A stretch of DNA of 64,000 bases from Phoronis australis (GCA_002633005.1 NMRA01000066.1:2269-66268); one strand, 5' to 3'; counted from the first letter of the stretch, positions 13,501 to 24,242 are shown. Translations and numbers: made by a program. Notes: generated from the letters alone by a model not told the origin.

Positions 13501-16500
13501 TACGTGTAATAATCCCCATATCTCCGTAACTAGTAGTTTCTCCTCCCGCTGACCTCTATCCGATTATGCATAATGACTTTTCAGCAACCTCCAAAAATAC
13601 GGAGCCCGTCGATGAAAGCATTCTGTTTTATGACCAAAAACGTTATTTTGGCTACTCAAGTAAAATATTCGTCTTTCAATGCTTCATGTCTGCATGCTGT
13701 ATACAGTGATTCAATTACGAAAGCATTTCATCATGAAGTGCTTTGATGTCGGGCTTTCCAAATGTATCATCTGTGTCGAAGAAAATGTCAACTATGAAAC
13801 CCTTAGGTGTCGCTTTACCTTTCTCTACGTTTTAAGTGTGGTACCTATTTTACATTAAAGTTCGCAATTATTTGAAAAAAAAACTAGCTTTCCACGTGTG
13901 GTAGCGATGTCGTTAACAGGGCCGAGTCAAGAATGTTACAATTAACCCCATAGAATTTCAACTGGTAACACTGTATGTTACAATTTACCTCACACATGGG
14001 CCATAATGTAACACCCTATACACCGTTTTCAACATTTGCTACAGATGAACAGATTTCACATCCTCACCATGTGGGAAAATAATGAACTACCGTCATGCTA
14101 TATATCAAGTTAAACGCTTCAGTAGTTGGGAAGAAATTTTCATTCAAATGAAAAGTTGATAAAACGCCTCAGTGGAGTAGAGTAATCTGTCTTTCCTTAC
14201 ATTTCAAACCCTGTTTTAGGCAGGAATTTACTGGTTGACATTGATGGACAATTATAGTGCCAGCTATTCTCTGATGTTTGTCGTTCTATTAGAGATCGTC
14301 TGTATCATGTACGTCTACGGTGAGTCCTGCTCTTTGAATTAGCAATCACCTATATAAAGAAAAATTGTAATATCAAAGCTTGGGTCTGTTTCATGCAGAC
14401 TCGATCTTACGCTCTCTTCAGCTGGGAGAGGTTACCCAAATACATTGTTAGCGGTATCGCACTGTTGAAATAATTTATAGAAATTGTATCAGTTACCAGC
14501 AGTTGTGTGAGAATACTCATAGATTTTTCACTTTTGCTCAAGTATGGTTGAGTTATTATTCAGAAATACTTGTGGGGAGCGCAGAACCAAGTTTCTGACT
14601 TAAGTGTTAAGTCACTTTTCACAAAACAGACCCCTGCGCTTGAGGTGTTAAGTTGTTCTCGAACAATTGCGTTCGCCAATGTTTAATGCAGTGGAAATGA
14701 GCGATGTGATTTCAAATTGAGAATGAGCAGATTCTGTCACGAGACAATTTCAGGGACCCTCCGTTGTTGTTGATCCCTAGTTACATATTGGAAAATATTT
14801 CACTTACGATGGAATAGACGTAAACACAGTTCACGAATAGAGAATGACTTATCGTTCACATTCAAGCAAGTACTTTCTTAAATAAAAAGTGTATTTTTAG
14901 GATTTCGTCGGTTTAGCGAGGACATCTGTATGATGATTGGTTTCAAACCCAAGTATTACTGGTTATCAACGTGGTTGTTTCTGACACCAGCATCACTGTT
15001 CGTAAGTCTACTGAGTGTGGCTAAATTACAGCACTTGTTAGCTGTCTGGAAAAACTTACTTGCTGCCCAGACTAAAGCAAGACTGTTTAATCGTGAGTGT
15101 GAGTCGTTGTGTGGAGGGTGTCTGTCTAATAGGGAAAAACATCGGATGGTCGTGATCCTGTTGGGAAACTGGATGACCGTGACACCTTACTGAGGAGTCA
15201 TGGCTACTGTCCTCCATTTTATTCGTTGTTTTTGTCGTACGATATGTGTCGGGCTATCATAAATGCCTGTAGACAGCTATTGCAACAGGGAGGTGCGATG
15301 ATTAGAGGACCTTTAGCCTCATCTTGCTCTCCTTCTTCCTGTCTATAGCCAATTGTCCCACTCCCGCCGGGTTGTCCGCAGTCCACGTCAGACATCCTTG
15401 AGAATTGCTAGCCTGTTCACTGACGGCTTACCAATCAAAACACAACATTGTTGGCACACGTTGGTCTGCCTTTCCAAGTCGCCATTTTACCCGACAAACA
15501 ATTCTTCGTAGGTGACTTATCACGAGGGGGCGGAGATTGCAATAGGTCAATTACTCATAAAAGTCTATGTACCTTTTGTTTTATCCCCAAATTCAGAAGA
15601 AAGAAGTTCAACAATCGAGCACTATTAAACCACACATGTATTTGTTCAGTGAGACATTCTTGAAAGATCACGGTTTTAAGAAGGAAGGTTAAGAGGTTGT
15701 CGATATGCGAGAGTCGCAAAATAAATGGCTTAAGCACTAGTTTATTGTTTAAGAAAAATGGCTTTAATTTGAAATGCAAATGTGCATTTCATTCCTTTTT
15801 ACGATCTAAACATTGCAATTGCGGAATTAACTGTGACAAAAGTTCTCAACTTTTCCCTTACCATGGACATGGTGGCAGTTGCTACCAACAAAATGAATTG
15901 AAGGTCACCAGAAATTGACTAGAAACGGCTCAATTTTGGATGGGTTGGTCAACCCCGCCAAAAGTGTTTCCTTTTTGATACTTCTTTTACGTCACAAACG
16001 TTTTTAAGTTTGTTTTGCACGCTATCTGCTGGCCACATCCCCTGACCTAATGAACACAAGTATGACCAGACTTAAAACAAATGTTTGCGATCTACATTTC
16101 CACGCCCCTTCAAAATTTACATATTCATATACTTCTTTAAGTTGTTGACGTCAACGTGTTTGAATATGAGAATCATTCTTGTCGTGACCTTGAAAGGTTT
16201 TTGACATGGTTTCTTTAATCGAGAGCCTGATTGATAATCCCCATTTTAGGTGAAGAAATAAATTGCCATGTATCTTTAATAGGACTGTCAGTGGACAAAA
16301 CTGGTTCAAATATTTACTTAACATTTCAGATTCATGAGTGAACAATTTTTATACCAATTTGATCCACCGAAGTTTGTCCTGAGCAGTCTCCTTGAAATGT
16401 CAGTCTTTTTAAAGATTAAAATCTAGAAATGAATATCTGTGAAATAGTGAACCTGCACTGTTTAAATCAGTCATCTTTACTTTAAATTTTACTAGTGTTC

Positions 16501-18072
16501 TCTGTTCCACTTGTGGAACAAAACTCCCGTGTTATACGCCCACTTGCCAGTAATTTCCTACTAACCACACACGTTAGTGTAGGTTGGCAGCAAATTTTCA
16601 CTGATACAAGTGCGGTTGAAGATAATGCCGTCTTTTGCCGATTCGAGCGTCTCGGAGGAAGCTAGAATCTACAGAAGCCAGTGTTGCCTTCAAGTGTACT
16701 TGTATTTGCGACCAAATACATGTATCAAACCGTGATGGGAAGGCGTGAATTGTTACGGTGCTACGTAGCTATGGTCAACCTTTCACCAATCAGATGCTAT
16801 TTGTTTGCAGTTTATATTTATCATGTCTTGTGTGGACTTTACCGGAGCAGAATACGGGAATTACGTATTTGAAGAGTGGGCTCAAGTTCTGGGATGGGGT
16901 AACGTTGCCGTTAGTGCATTGGCGATTCCCGTCTGGATGGTGATCGAGTATTATCGCACCAACAAATGTGTGTTCGTAAGTAAAGCATTGTTGCACTGTT
17001 AATGTTACTTCCTGTCACTTGCTTCGCCAAAAAGTGCGTTTCCAGTAATGCTTGCTACTCTCGATATCTCGGCACACTCGCAAGATATAACCCTTACTTA
17101 AAGCGGCATCAAATCCCTCTTTTCTGCCGAAAACCAAATTCTGGCGGGATTTAGGTCACTTTCCTGTATAAAATTGGTCTTAACTTGTTTCTTACTCAGT
17201 TTAAAAAAGTGATCTCTAGGCTCAGGAGGAACTGGCCCTTCGTTATTTTTAGACCAAGCTCATGGAATTTTTACAAACCTATTCACGAGCCGTCAGACCT
17301 TTCAAGGTCTGAAATCACCCGAAATTTGACGAATTTTTACGTGATCCGAATGACATTGCTGACGCTCCTGGGTTGCGTTCCGCAGACTGTTAGACATCAA
17401 CCTGCACTTGTAGCGAAAAATCTCTGCTCATAGAAGGAAAAAGTGAATTCAGTTCCATCCTCACCTAATCACTACATTTAGCTAGGATAGGCTTGTAAGC
17501 ACCTGAGCATACTCGCGAAACACTTGCCTTTCACTCGTGAGTGGTATTGTTTTTTCACTTGGTCAACGAAACGCTCCAGGGGCCCGCCAACGCAAGACAC
17601 TCGCGAGTGACAACTAGATTGATCTCGTGCTTCGCTTTTAATGCATACCAATATCTCGAGAAGCCTTGCGCGGTTTCACCTTTCTCTCAAGAAATTTGCT
17701 TAACGGGACGCAGCCCAGGACAGAAAATCTCAATCTGTGCAGTACATGAAGTTAGTGCGAGAAGTTGCTATTCCAGTTCAAAATTACAAACTTGCCTAGA
17801 ATGTTTTTTCGCACAAACATTATACGTTTCGATAATTTCAGGGTCGGGTAGAGATGCGTAAGGTGCTTATCCCCGAGACGAACTGGGGTCCCGCTCACAA
17901 GGCGGACCGGACCGGTCGGTACGCTTTGCTGGACGCCAGCAAGGCACCGGCACTGTTAACACAACAGAGCGATCCTGTGATTACCACTACACCCTCCGTC
18001 AGATATAACGGAGAAGAGGCTGAAGAAATAGAGCCGGAAGAACTCCAACGGCCTTATAGCAGTCTTCAGTAG
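1390..18072 (+). CDS. SLC6 family Na+/Cl- dependent amino-acid/neurotransmitter transporter, 14 exons, 5' end uncertain
   Basis: A plasma-membrane symporter that would couple Na+ and Cl- gradients to uptake of a small amino acid or related solute. Exons: 1390-1594, 2365-2496, 5216-5410, 8165-8195, 8517-8649, 9122-9256, 9480-9583, 10191-10315, 12281-12393, 12788-12928, 14220-14319, 14901-15001, 16811-16975, 17842-18072. All junctions are AG/GT and every phase matches, giving 1911 nt (636 codons plus TAG), the usual family size. Visible signatures are TM1 [18 protein letters not shown], the EL2 cysteines with two N-glycosylation sequons, TM6 [11 protein letters not shown]7 NCGTS (Na1 Asn and Cl- site Ser kept), TM8 GLDSQF (Na2 Asp/Ser) and the C-terminal NWGP. 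Gly rather than Asp in TM1 argues against a monoamine transporter and for the glycine/amino-acid branch. The TM3 substrate tyrosine is Ser. The start Met is either in an unseen upstream exon or ATG 1468. Confidence 0.95.
2365..2496 (+). CDS. SLC6 exon 2: TM2
   Basis: Acceptor TTTAG, donor GTAACG, phase 1 to 1. It completes NGGGAF and encodes TM2 ([14 protein letters not shown]) and the intracellular loop [12 protein letters not shown], all classic SLC6 signatures. Confidence 0.95.
3640..4160. repeat. Imperfect tandem repeat in SLC6 intron 2
   Basis: Two related stretches about 330 bases apart share the words TGAAATTTGATATGCG / TGAAAATTAATACGTG followed by GAGATCTCGTCAAGCGCT / GAGACCTTGCCAAGCGCT. 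A third, weaker partner is suggested by the ACTCACCGTTCTTGAG and ACTCACTTAACTCAAG words. The family is unknown; judged by eye only. Confidence 0.4.
5216..5410 (+). CDS. SLC6 exon 3: TM3 and start of EL2
   Basis: Phase 1 to 1, donor GTTAGT. It encodes TM3 ([17 protein letters not shown]), then TSEVPW and the paired EL2 cysteines in [11 protein letters not shown], followed by adjacent N-glycosylation sequons NKS and NGT. TM3 aligns without gaps to family members that read YYN; here it is YSN, so the residue equivalent to LeuT Tyr108 is Ser. Confidence 0.95.
6296..7620 (-). mobile_element. Degenerate BEL/Pao LTR-retrotransposon pol (integrase) fragment
   Basis: Read on the minus strand, the segment carries in order an integrase zinc-binding area with [11 protein letters not shown] and VICRKFRG, a core domain with [26 protein letters not shown] and NRGSNFVGA, then [17 protein letters not shown] and a C-terminal module with [11 protein letters not shown]. 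These are hallmarks of BEL/Pao elements. The reading frame is broken into several pieces by frameshifts and stops, and the expected Asp before N-x-G-x-N-F is Asn-like (CNRGSNF), so it is inactive. It lies antisense inside SLC6 intron 3. Reverse transcriptase and LTRs were not found. Confidence 0.88.
8165..8195 (+). CDS. SLC6 exon 4: 31-nt micro-exon in EL2
   Basis: Flanked by TTGCAG and GTAATG. It begins with two bases that complete the codon left by exon 3 and leaves two bases for exon 5. It encodes KKLPSEEYW, the conserved SEEYW/S..EYW landmark at the end of EL2. Only this short exon restores both reading frame and motif. Confidence 0.9.
8517..8649 (+). CDS. SLC6 exon 5: TM4
   Basis: Acceptor TTACAG, donor GTATGT, ends in phase 0. 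It encodes [15 protein letters not shown] and TM4 ([12 protein letters not shown]), ending in TKGVKSSGK, the conserved loop before TM5. Confidence 0.95.
9122..9256 (+). CDS. SLC6 exon 6: TM5 and EL3
   Basis: Phase 0 to 0. It encodes [20 protein letters not shown] (TM5), then LEGASDGI and the EL3 motif [11 protein letters not shown]. Matches the family pattern closely. Confidence 0.95.
9480..9583 (+). CDS. SLC6 exon 7: TM6
   Basis: Phase 0 to 2, donor GTAAGT. It encodes [18 protein letters not shown] and [13 protein letters not shown]. The unwound TM6 segment reads S-L-G-V-G-F-G: Gly stands at the position of LeuT Ser256 and Phe at that of Phe259, where vertebrate glycine transporters carry Trp. 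Confidence 0.95.
10191..10315 (+). CDS. SLC6 exon 8: TM7
   Basis: Phase 2 to 1, donor GTACGT. It encodes [18 protein letters not shown], with the TM7 Asn (Na1) and Ser (Cl- site) of N-x-x-T-S preserved and Cys at the usual Ser after Asn, then [10 protein letters not shown] and an EL4 stretch [10 protein letters not shown]. Confidence 0.95.
10565..10879. other. Assembly gap (315 N)
   Basis: A run of unknown bases in SLC6 intron 8, directly beside a THAP remnant. An inverted repeat next to a gap suggests that the palindrome stopped assembly. Open frames running through it are meaningless. Confidence 1.
10880..11103 (+). pseudogene. THAP-domain gene remnant, truncated copy (+ arm of a fold-back)
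   Basis: ATG at 10932 begins [16 protein letters not shown], the N-terminal CxxC half of a THAP zinc finger. About 99 bases (10880-10978) match the reverse complement of 11662-11761 at roughly 94 percent identity, including 5' untranslated sequence. Beyond that the copy diverges and lacks the Trp, third Cys and HF of the domain. The frame runs to a stop near 11103 but looks like junction sequence. The upstream side is lost in the gap. Confidence 0.6.
11060..11765 (-). pseudogene. THAP-domain protein remnant (- arm of a fold-back)
   Basis: ATG at 11713 opens a 109-codon frame ending at 11384. It contains [38 protein letters not shown] and [12 protein letters not shown], matching the THAP order C-x2-4-C, FP, W, C-x2-H-F and the AVPTIF-like end. 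The third zinc cysteine is Ser (codon AGT, one base from TGT), so the finger should not bind zinc normally. A frame shift and stop separate it from a second open stretch (about 11310 to the TAA at 11060) containing [12 protein letters not shown] and [20 protein letters not shown] domains occur in host regulators and in P-element, Kolobok and related transposases; the source is unclear. It lies in SLC6 intron 8, antisense. Confidence 0.75.
12281..12393 (+). CDS. SLC6 exon 9: EL4 and first part of TM8
   Basis: Phase 1 to 0, donor GTGAGT. It encodes [16 protein letters not shown], the EL4 re-entrant hairpin, and [14 protein letters not shown], where Asp-Ser are the conserved Na2 residues. Confidence 0.95.
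12788..12928 (+). CDS. SLC6 exon 10: end of TM8, TM9
   Basis: Phase 0 to 0, donor GTAAGT. It encodes [15 protein letters not shown] followed by TM9 ([18 protein letters not shown]), with the usual GLP/T turn before TM10. Confidence 0.95.
14220..14319 (+). CDS. SLC6 exon 11: TM10
   Basis: Phase 0 to 1, donor GTGAGT. It encodes [20 protein letters not shown] and the rest of TM10 ([14 protein letters not shown]), matching the family G-x-Y-x-x-x-L-x-D-x-Y pattern. Confidence 0.95.
14476..14640. repeat. Dispersed repeat, copy 1 (SLC6 intron 11)
   Basis: Similar at roughly 70 percent by eye to 28457-28615. Shared words include TAGAAATT, ACCAGCAGTT, TTTTTCAGAAATA / TTATTCAGAAATA, GTGGGGAGC / GTGGAGCAT and CACTTTTCA...CAGACCCC. 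No coding capacity. Confidence 0.55.
14901..15001 (+). CDS. SLC6 exon 12: IL5 and TM11
   Basis: Phase 1 to 0, donor GTAAGT. It encodes [17 protein letters not shown], the conserved RF..DI..M..F.P loop, and TM11 ([16 protein letters not shown]). Confidence 0.95.
15002..16810. other. SLC6 intron 12
   Basis: 1.8 kb between exons 12 and 13 with no recognisable exon, mobile-element protein or RNA gene. Exon phases on both sides (0 and 0) join correctly without any extra coding sequence. Confidence 0.7.
16811..16975 (+). CDS. SLC6 exon 13: end of TM11, EL6, TM12
   Basis: Phase 0 to 0, acceptor TTTGCAG, donor GTAAGT. It encodes [10 protein letters not shown], then [20 protein letters not shown] (the WA..LGW signature and TM12) and VWMVIEYYR. 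Confidence 0.95.
17842..18072 (+). CDS. SLC6 exon 14: cytoplasmic C-terminus
   Basis: Acceptor ATTTCAG. It encodes [20 protein letters not shown], the family's C-terminal P..NWGP motif, then an acidic tail with [12 protein letters not shown] ending in SSLQ before TAG. A candidate polyadenylation signal follows 103 bases after the stop. Confidence 0.93.
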   Translation, partial: GRVEMRKVLIPETNWGPAHKADRTGRYALLDASKAPALLTQQSDPVITTTPSVRYNGEEAEEIEPEELQRPYSSLQ

Positions 18073-18174
18073 CTTGGTAAACTGTACTGCTCGATGTTTT
18101 TACTAGAAGTAGGAGGCGAGGCAGCTTGCCATCAACATCGTGTGCACACGGAAGTGAGGTGTAATTTATGTCAC

Positions 18175-18180
18175 AATAAA
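18175..18180 (+). terminator. Candidate polyadenylation signal of the SLC6 gene
   Basis: AATAAA, 103 bases downstream of the TAG stop, in the sequence TCACAATAAACAATGG. It is the nearest canonical hexamer after the last exon. Confidence 0.65.
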
Positions 18181-21100
18181 CAATGGAAGAAATTCCGAAA
18201 GGGTTAACTTTTCAATCGGCAGCTCACGTTTATTAAATCCGGACGAAAACAAATGCATTTAACATTGACACTAACCAAGCATAGCATATAATAATAACGA
18301 TGATGATGATGGTGATGATGATGATGATAACAAAATCTTGGAAACTACAACAACTTATTAACTTGCTTTTAGATCTACATACTCCTGTCTTACGGTCTAC
18401 GAAACATAGTTTTGTAGAGAGTTGTAAGAATATAGACTTTTGTAAAAGCCAATTCTTTAAGTGGGAGTTTCCTTCGTCCATCGTTTTCACTATTCCGTAT
18501 TAACCCCTCTCGCGGTTGACAAGGTTGGAATGAGGAGCTTCGAGATTGGGTACTGACGTTGAAAATGAAGAGTTTACTATTTTTCTACTTAAAATACATT
18601 TATTGGGAGTTACAACACAAACACCTGGATATAACAATGGGCAGGTTAAAACAATGAACTGATTACAATAAAATGACCAAAGACAACCAAAGAAACAAGA
18701 ACATAAAAGAGACACGTATTGATGCAAAAATTTAAAGATACTAAGCGACTGCCATGAATTTCGGATAATAAGCCCGAAGACGTACAAGTACATTACGATA
18801 ATGGCACATTTTAGTTTTCTAGTACACATGCGATCCTATAAACGGAAAATGCGCCAGTGAAATGGAATGACAAACACATGCAGTTAAGAGAGTCTATGGA
18901 ACCATGACGTCATATTCTAACATGTCAGTTTGGCGAAAAGAAGGAAAGAACTGCGGGCAACCGGTGAATGGGCTTGTCATTCGCCCCTCAGTCCAATCAC
19001 CCTAAAGATTTTCAGAAGTATAATGCCTGTATATCGGGATGTTTTCAGAAGGATTAATCGTATCATGATTGACATTCTCAGTACAGCGATATCACGGAGA
19101 AAGACTTCTGCCAAAGCCTGAAGATTCGACGTGGCCAGAAACCGATCACCGTATTCGCAGTATTACCACAACGTCAACTTGAGTTGTTTTTGTTCAGAGG
19201 TCGCTGACAGCCACTGGTCTGTAGCAAGATCTCCATGTGCCAGGCTGACCGCATGACAAAATGAGGAGGAAGGCCAGTGGTAAGAATGACATGACTGGTG
19301 ATTACGCACACGAAGAAAAACTTTCACGCCTCCAAAATGTTCACAAAACAATATCAAGCAACTTTGAGAACGAGCTGACAAGTGATAAGGAGGTTGCAGC
19401 TAGAAATGACTTGACTAGCGATTACGTACCAGGTCTCATTTGATCACGAGGTAATACTTTAGCACACACAGGCCATCTAAAATGCTACAGCACCAATTTG
19501 TTTCAATTTAATGTTAACAAGCACGTACTCAACTTTACACTGTCTGAACTAAAGCGCGATCGTACAGCAGCGATAGACAAAGGATCATCAGACAACCACT
19601 GCCAAGATTTAGTACCAAAGAAGCTTAACAAGACAGATTTGTAGGATTAGGCGCATCAGCAAAAAAGGAGGTCCTTACTTGTGACTAACATGGAATGCTC
19701 TACTGATTCATGAGGAGCACTATTCGTAGCGAATGCAGTATCCGCCAAGAATTTGTGGCTTGAAAGAAACGGTCAATCCAAGAGAATCGGTGATTACCAA
19801 ATGACGTCAACTTATACCAGATATTGATTTATTAGTTTTCAGACTGAATCGCAAATTGGCCACGTTCGCATCTTTGCACCCAGACTCGAGCTCTTTTGCA
19901 GTGGCAGTGGATACCTTTTCGATCATTGAGTGGAGTCCATATTACTCGTTCATTTTCATTTCAGTTGGTTGGTCTAGTACTACGGAGATTGGAGAAGAAC
20001 AAAGCAACAGCTCTGGTGATTGTGACCCTCTGGTAAACGAGACCCTGGTTCGTCCGTACTCTTTCTATGGCTGCAGCAGATCCGAAATTCTTCCGCGACA
20101 TTGTCTTTTTCTGCCTCAGGACTTGGATGGAACTCATCAGTTAGAACAGAAGCTCACTTTAGAAGCTACGATACTGTCCGGCGACTCTACGAGGAACGTT
20201 ATCGAGGACATGGAGGACGTCTTCTCACAAACAGTACGAGTCGAACGTCAGGAGCTGAGACAAGTTTTGTAGAAAAAGGAAAGTAGATTTTCTTTAGTCC
20301 CTGTGACTCCAGTGTTATCGTTTTTGGATATGCCGTTCAGATTGTTTGATATAGGATACAGCAGTCAAAACACCGCCAGGTCGACATTGTCTACATCTAT
20401 TTACATTGATAAAAAACTTGTTGAAACCGTTTTGGTTAAGCGGTTTTGATGAGGTGTTTTTAATTTGAAACGATACAACATAACAAGTGTTGAGCGAACC
20501 CTGGACATTGCAGACACGTTAATGTCGGACTGTGGGCTGTTTCTTAATTAGTTACATCCGCCACACATGCGTAAGTCTCTTCTGTATTTCGTTGTAATGT
20601 AGCATACCGGTAGTCACGTTTTATTCACTCTAACATCGAATCTATATTAATCAATATCTCTTGTTAACCATCATGGCTCAAGGAGTACATGGGTCAACAA
20701 CAAGGGTTGTGGAAACCAGTGTTATGCCATTTGAAGTTTATGGTTCCCGTTAGGAAGCCGAGTTTGCAGATGTCTCAGAAGCTAGCTAGGATATTCTTGT
20801 TGTCGTCTAGTCAACGGACCGAAGTTTTGTCCCTGTTGGATGTCCGTAACACGTACATTAGTTTTTATAGTGTTCAATTTACAATTGGTGACTTAGTGAA
20901 GCAGACTCGACGAGGTCATCGTGTAGCTCAAGTTGCAAGAGCAGCTTATGCTTTCTGTGTCAAAAGTTTGCCCTCCATACAATCAGTACTGAGAAATTTG
21001 ACTTGCGGGAATTGGTGACATCATCTCATGTAATTCCCAAGAATGCAGTTCACTGCACCTGGCGACTCATAAAAAATTATTCAGTGCTTTCATCAACTAC

Positions 21101-21299
21101 AAAAAGTGCTCTCTCCCTAGCACCCTCTCTCTCTCTCCCTCCCTCCTCGCTTCTAATATCTAATAGCCTTTCTTGGTGTGACGTGATGTTCGATTACGCG
21201 TTTTATTCGGAGTTTTGGACTTTAGTTGTAATGAACAGATATCCCATTCCACATCTGCAAGGAAGCTACAGGAGACCATACACTGAGCAAACTGGAGTC
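18181..21299. other. Intergenic region between the SLC6 gene and a gypsy fragment
   Basis: A GAT/ATG-rich microsatellite sits at about 18299-18329. Open stretches at 18930-19121, 19261-19443, 19856-20272 and 20689-21018 have no family I recognise, and no convincing start-to-stop or splice structure links them. 19856-20272 (138 codons, no proper ATG at its start) is the longest and could hold an exon, but its composition gives no clue. A CT-rich low-complexity run lies at about 21110-21160. Confidence 0.4.
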
Positions 21300-23550
21300 A
21301 GCGGCATCGTGCATAGAGGCCTATGGAGGAAGCAAATTTCCGACGATGGGTCGAGTGATTCTAGGTGTTTCGAGATTTGATAGAAGATGCAACATCAGAT
21401 GTCTAGTGGTGGATAATCCCAATGGAAGACCCCTGCTAGGGGAGAAGGCGTGCGTTGGTTTGAAAGTACTCAAATACACAGACAACGACGAAATGAGACG
21501 ACCGTACACTAAGGATGCCAAGATATTCAAGATTACCACGACGACGGCATCAAAAATAGTTACAAAAGAAGATTTGGTAAAAGCGTTCCCAGATGTATTC
21601 AGTGACAAGGTGGGAAAGTTTGACAGGGAGCACCGCATCGGACTGGATGACAGTATGCCAGCTGTACAACATGCACCACGCAGGGTACCAGTGCCCCTCA
21701 GGGAACCCTTGAAAGTTAAGCTGTAGGTTCTTGTCAAGGATGGGATCATTGCCCCGGTTGAAGAGCCCACAGAGTGGATCAACTCTATGGTTGTTGTTCG
21801 TAACAAAGACAATGACCTGCGCATCTGTTTGGACCCCAAACACATGAATGAGGCCATTCTTCGAGAGCACTAAGAGGTGCCAACCGTGGAAGACATCGCT
21901 ACAAGATTACACAACGCAAAAGTATTTTCCGTGCTCGACGTCACCAAAGGATTTTGGCATGTACCTTTAACAGGAGATTCATCTCGGCTGACAACCTCCC
22001 ACACACCCCTTGGGAAATATACATGGCTCCGTCTCCCCTTTGGAATTAAGTCAGCACCAAAGGAAAACACACGAGCTTATACAAGGTTTACGTGGCGTTG
22101 AGGTTCAGGCGGACGACTTCCTGGCAGTCGATTTGGGGACACTACAGAAGAAGCTGTACGTGATCACAACAATCTCTCTACATTTTTACAGCGATGTAAG
22201 GACAAGCATGTAGTACTGAACCATAAGAAATTCAAGTTTAGGCAATCCTCTGTGGAATTCATCGGTCACATAGCCTCGGACAAAGGTATTCAGGCCGACC
22301 CAAGTAAACTCCAAGGTATTTTGGAAATGCCGTCTCCAGAAGACGTCAAGGGTGTCCATACACAATACTTGGGTAAGATTTTTCGCAACCTCTCCAGTAT
22401 TGTGGAACCTTTGACAGCGCTTATAAGAAAGGAAGTTCCTTGGTCCTGGGATGTGCAACAGGTGCAGGCGTTCGATAAACTCAAGCAGGCCATCGCAAGT
22501 ATTCCCGTTTTGTGATACTGCAACCTGGATGAAGGGCTGAAGATACGGTGCGATGCATCCCAGTCCGGACTTAGCGCAGCGTTGTAAAAAAATGGACAAC
22601 CCGTGGCCTACGCATCTCGAGCACTTACTTCTGCAGAGCAAAACTATGCTCAAAACGAGAAAGAGCTATTAGCCATTATCTTTGCCAGTGAGCGATTCAA
22701 TACATACATCGATGGTAAAGACCATATGACAGTCAACACAGATCACAAACCCTTGGAAATGATTGCAAAGAAGCCCCTGTATCAGTCACCGAAAAGGCTA
22801 CAGCGCATGTTCCTAAGGCTGCAGAAATAAGCATTAACCATTACGTACGTTAAAGGAGAGAGCCTTTTCTTAACAGATACTCTTAAGTAGAGCATATCTG
22901 AATGATACCTGTGAGGTGAAAGAGGTAGTGACAATCAACCATGTAGAAGAATCGGATGCTTTGACAACTGACCTTTAGAGACAATTGATAGCGGTGTCAG
23001 CCGAAGACCCAGTTCTTTCGGAGCTGAACAAGATGGTTCTTGCTGGCTCACCAGGCACACGCAGCGCAGTTTCGCAGGTTCTACGTCACTACTTTGGTAT
23101 GCGCGACCAGCTGGTGAGCGAAAGGCCCTTGGTGTTTATGGGTCTATTCGACGGGCTAGAGAGTCCATGTACACCGGGCATGGCAGGTGACATCAGAGAA
23201 TTCATCGCACAATGTGACACGTCTGCCATATCGGTCAAATCAACCAAGGGAGACTGATGGCTCATCCAGTGATAACCTTACTATGGGTGACGATTGCGGC
23301 TGACCTGTGCGAGTTCAATGGGAGAACTTTACTTGGTGCATTTCTACAGCTATCATATAGAAGTCGCCAATTTGTCTTCAACGACATACAGAGCTGTCAT
23401 CAAAGAGATGATGAGAATCTTCGCTGTACATGGTGTTCCTCAGGAGGTCTTTAATGGGTCTCAGTTCAGTGCAGCAGAATTTGCAGTGTTAACAGCAAAA
23501 TGGAATTTTGTGCACAACACGTCAGGTCATCTCCTCGTTATATTTTAGGC
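21300..23550 (+). mobile_element. Dead Ty3/gypsy retrotransposon pol fragment (protease end, RT, RNase H, integrase)
   Basis: In order: the end of a protease domain (LVVDNPNGRPLLGEKAC, about 21400), a linker with AFPDVFSDKVGKFDREH and HAPRRVPVPLREPL, reverse transcriptase (LRICLDPKHMN, VFSVLDVTKGFWHVPL, then GVEVQADDFLAV with the catalytic Asp pair), FIGHIASDKGIQADPSKL, RNase H (AYASRALTSAEQNYAQNEKE, TDHKPLEM), and a shortened integrase (AVHGVPQEVFNGSQF, WNFVHNTSG) ending near 23548. Stops at about 21724, 21871, 22513, 22586 and 22828, plus frameshifts near 22060 and 23250, break it. The integrase lacks the catalytic Asp normally found before N-G-x-Q-F. Gag and LTRs were not found. Confidence 0.92.
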
Positions 23551-24236
23551 TGGGTGCGCGCAGTCAGTCTCAGTCTCTTAAAGCCTAACTTCAATGGAAC
23601 TTTGTTACTTTAGATGTATTAGGCTAACCAGTTAGTCCTAGAAAAGCCTTAGTAAAATAAGAAAACGCTAGTTCAATCACGCAAGAGTAAGCCTATCAAA
23701 CGATAGGTGAATCTGCCTTTTTGAGCCATGTTGCATCACCACGAGATCCTAGCACAAGCAACAAAAGGTTGTATTGAATAGGGGTCTGAATGGAACACCA
23801 TTGCTTGCGGGTGTTTTTCGCAGCTGTTTGAATTAAAGGTGATTCTCGCGGTGACGTAGACAAAAGCAAGCCAATACGCCTAACAGTTCGTTACATTTGG
23901 CAATTTATGGCACTAGTGGGCTCAGAGCGATGCTCTTAACATACAACACATCACTTCAAAAACCTTAATGGTAAAGCTTTTAATCCCCCTTGAAAACTGT
24001 AGACGTTTTAACACACGTTTTGTGGTAGAACCCTTCGTTTTACTACAGCCAGATATCAGTCTTAATAACTATGGATTGTATGTAATTCGTGCTGTATGTA
24101 CTGCTTATGTGAAGTATTGCACTCTTGAGACCTGTAAGTACGCTCAAGTTGGCAGGTGTGAACCAATTAAATATGCATTTCCAAAATCATTGGAAACAAT
24201 ACAGCCTGTTCTTCAAATTTAACTTTCGAAATTTAA
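23551..24236. other. Intergenic region downstream of WRAP53
   Basis: No recognised gene. The open stretch at 23968-24222 has no ATG at its start and no family similarity that I can see. This lies between the gypsy fragment and the 3' end of the minus-strand WRAP53 gene. Confidence 0.45.
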
Positions 24237-24242
24237 TTTATT
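24237..24242 (-). terminator. Candidate polyadenylation signal of WRAP53
   Basis: TTTATT on the plus strand, AATAAA on the minus strand, about 217 bases beyond the WRAP53 stop. Plausible but unproven. Confidence 0.45.

Noticed and set aside
18299-18329. GAT/ATG-rich run considered as a coding Asp or Met repeat
   Set aside because: A simple microsatellite in 3' intergenic DNA; frames through it have no other support.
19856-20272. 138-codon open stretch after the SLC6 gene, with a splice-acceptor-like site inside (about 19970) and an alternative frame ending in SFVEKGK
   Set aside because: No ATG at its start, no recognisable domain, competing frames over the same bases; could be an exon but cannot be supported.
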